From positions 1 to 64,000 of IMG/VR virus record IMGVR_UViG_3300013120_000110: 64,000 nt of DNA; one strand, given 5' to 3'. A program made the translations under genes and the position numbers. The notes below the pieces were generated by a model. That model was not told the DNA's origin. It worked only from the letters and a program-made list of their open reading frames with translations, and did not search any database. Below are positions 63,945 through 64,000 of this stretch, in pieces; position 1 is the first letter of the stretch, and the number at the start of each line of letters is the position of its first letter. The DNA comes from a virus.

Positions 63945-64000
63945 TCTGTATCCTCCTATCTGAGCAACCTGTTTTCTCAGGTGCTAATCATCCTAAAACT

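Noticed and set aside
1-64000. CRISPR arrays, rRNA genes and insertion sequences
   Set aside because: No regularly spaced repeats, no rRNA-like sequence, and no transposase or terminal repeats with target duplication were seen.

Overview
The window is most likely part of a temperate double-stranded DNA phage or prophage genome. It has densely packed, often translationally coupled small genes, a tyrosine recombinase with an excisionase-like neighbour, a replication and nucleotide-metabolism block, an envelope or lysis-type block, and a long run of virion and tail-fibre genes ending in a 2702-residue protein. No terminase, portal or capsid gene can be named here; these probably lie beyond the right edge, upstream of the minus-strand virion genes. 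The host cannot be read directly. Strong TTGACA/TATAAT-type promoters point to a bacterium with a housekeeping sigma70. The cysteine-rich and beta-helix/LamG tail proteins are of a style I associate with Planctomycetota phages (inference, weak to moderate).

Layout. (1) 0.1-15.3 kb, plus strand: about 47 small genes, mostly unrecognised, many with zinc-binding cysteine pairs, linked by ATGA/GTGA/TGATG overlaps. Good promoters lie at 3.9, 6.7 and 15.0 kb. A terminator-promoter pair at 6.62-6.73 kb opens a unit that starts with an extremely acidic 62-residue protein and continues into an alternating array of two paralogous families, three copies each (A1, A2-B1, B2, A3-B3). Recognisable genes are a DUF6573 protein, a DUF5131 (radical-SAM-like, phage Gp37/Gp68) protein and an HTH regulator. 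(2) 15.3-15.6 kb: the HTH gene runs head-on into an 85-residue minus-strand gene that has its own consensus promoter, a layout like a genetic switch. (3) 15.6-35.1 kb, minus strand: excisionase-like HTH, integrase, HNH, resolvase-like nuclease, metallophosphatase, metallopeptidase, deoxynucleotide kinase, HD hydrolase, primase-polymerase, SF2 helicase, VWA protein, RNA ligase, ParB-like protein, GroES-like co-chaperonin, RecE/YqaJ-like nuclease, then small membrane proteins, a secreted trypsin-like protease, two HNH endonucleases, a membrane-anchored CAP-like protein and a permuted NlpC/P60-like hydrolase. A perfect extended promoter at 35.19-35.21 kb, next to an inverted repeat, probably drives the right part of this run. 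(4) 35.3-63.9 kb, minus strand: virion, tail and fibre genes, read from right to left. They include LamG-like and beta-helix proteins, a NodB-type polysaccharide deacetylase, a tandemly duplicated 688-residue protein, two paralogous internal-repeat proteins separated by terminators, and the giant polyvalent protein with an HExxH motif and an LPD38-like region.

How it works together (inference). The 35.2 kb promoter and the 15.0/15.6 kb convergent pair look like the main decision points between early/lysogeny and late expression. The minus-strand middle block supplies recombination, replication and RNA repair. The right block builds the particle and its carbohydrate-directed fibres. The left block is accessory and holds the least understood genes, including the paralog array at 7.2-10.6 kb and a gene row at 12.7-13.4 kb whose junctions share a repeated sequence.
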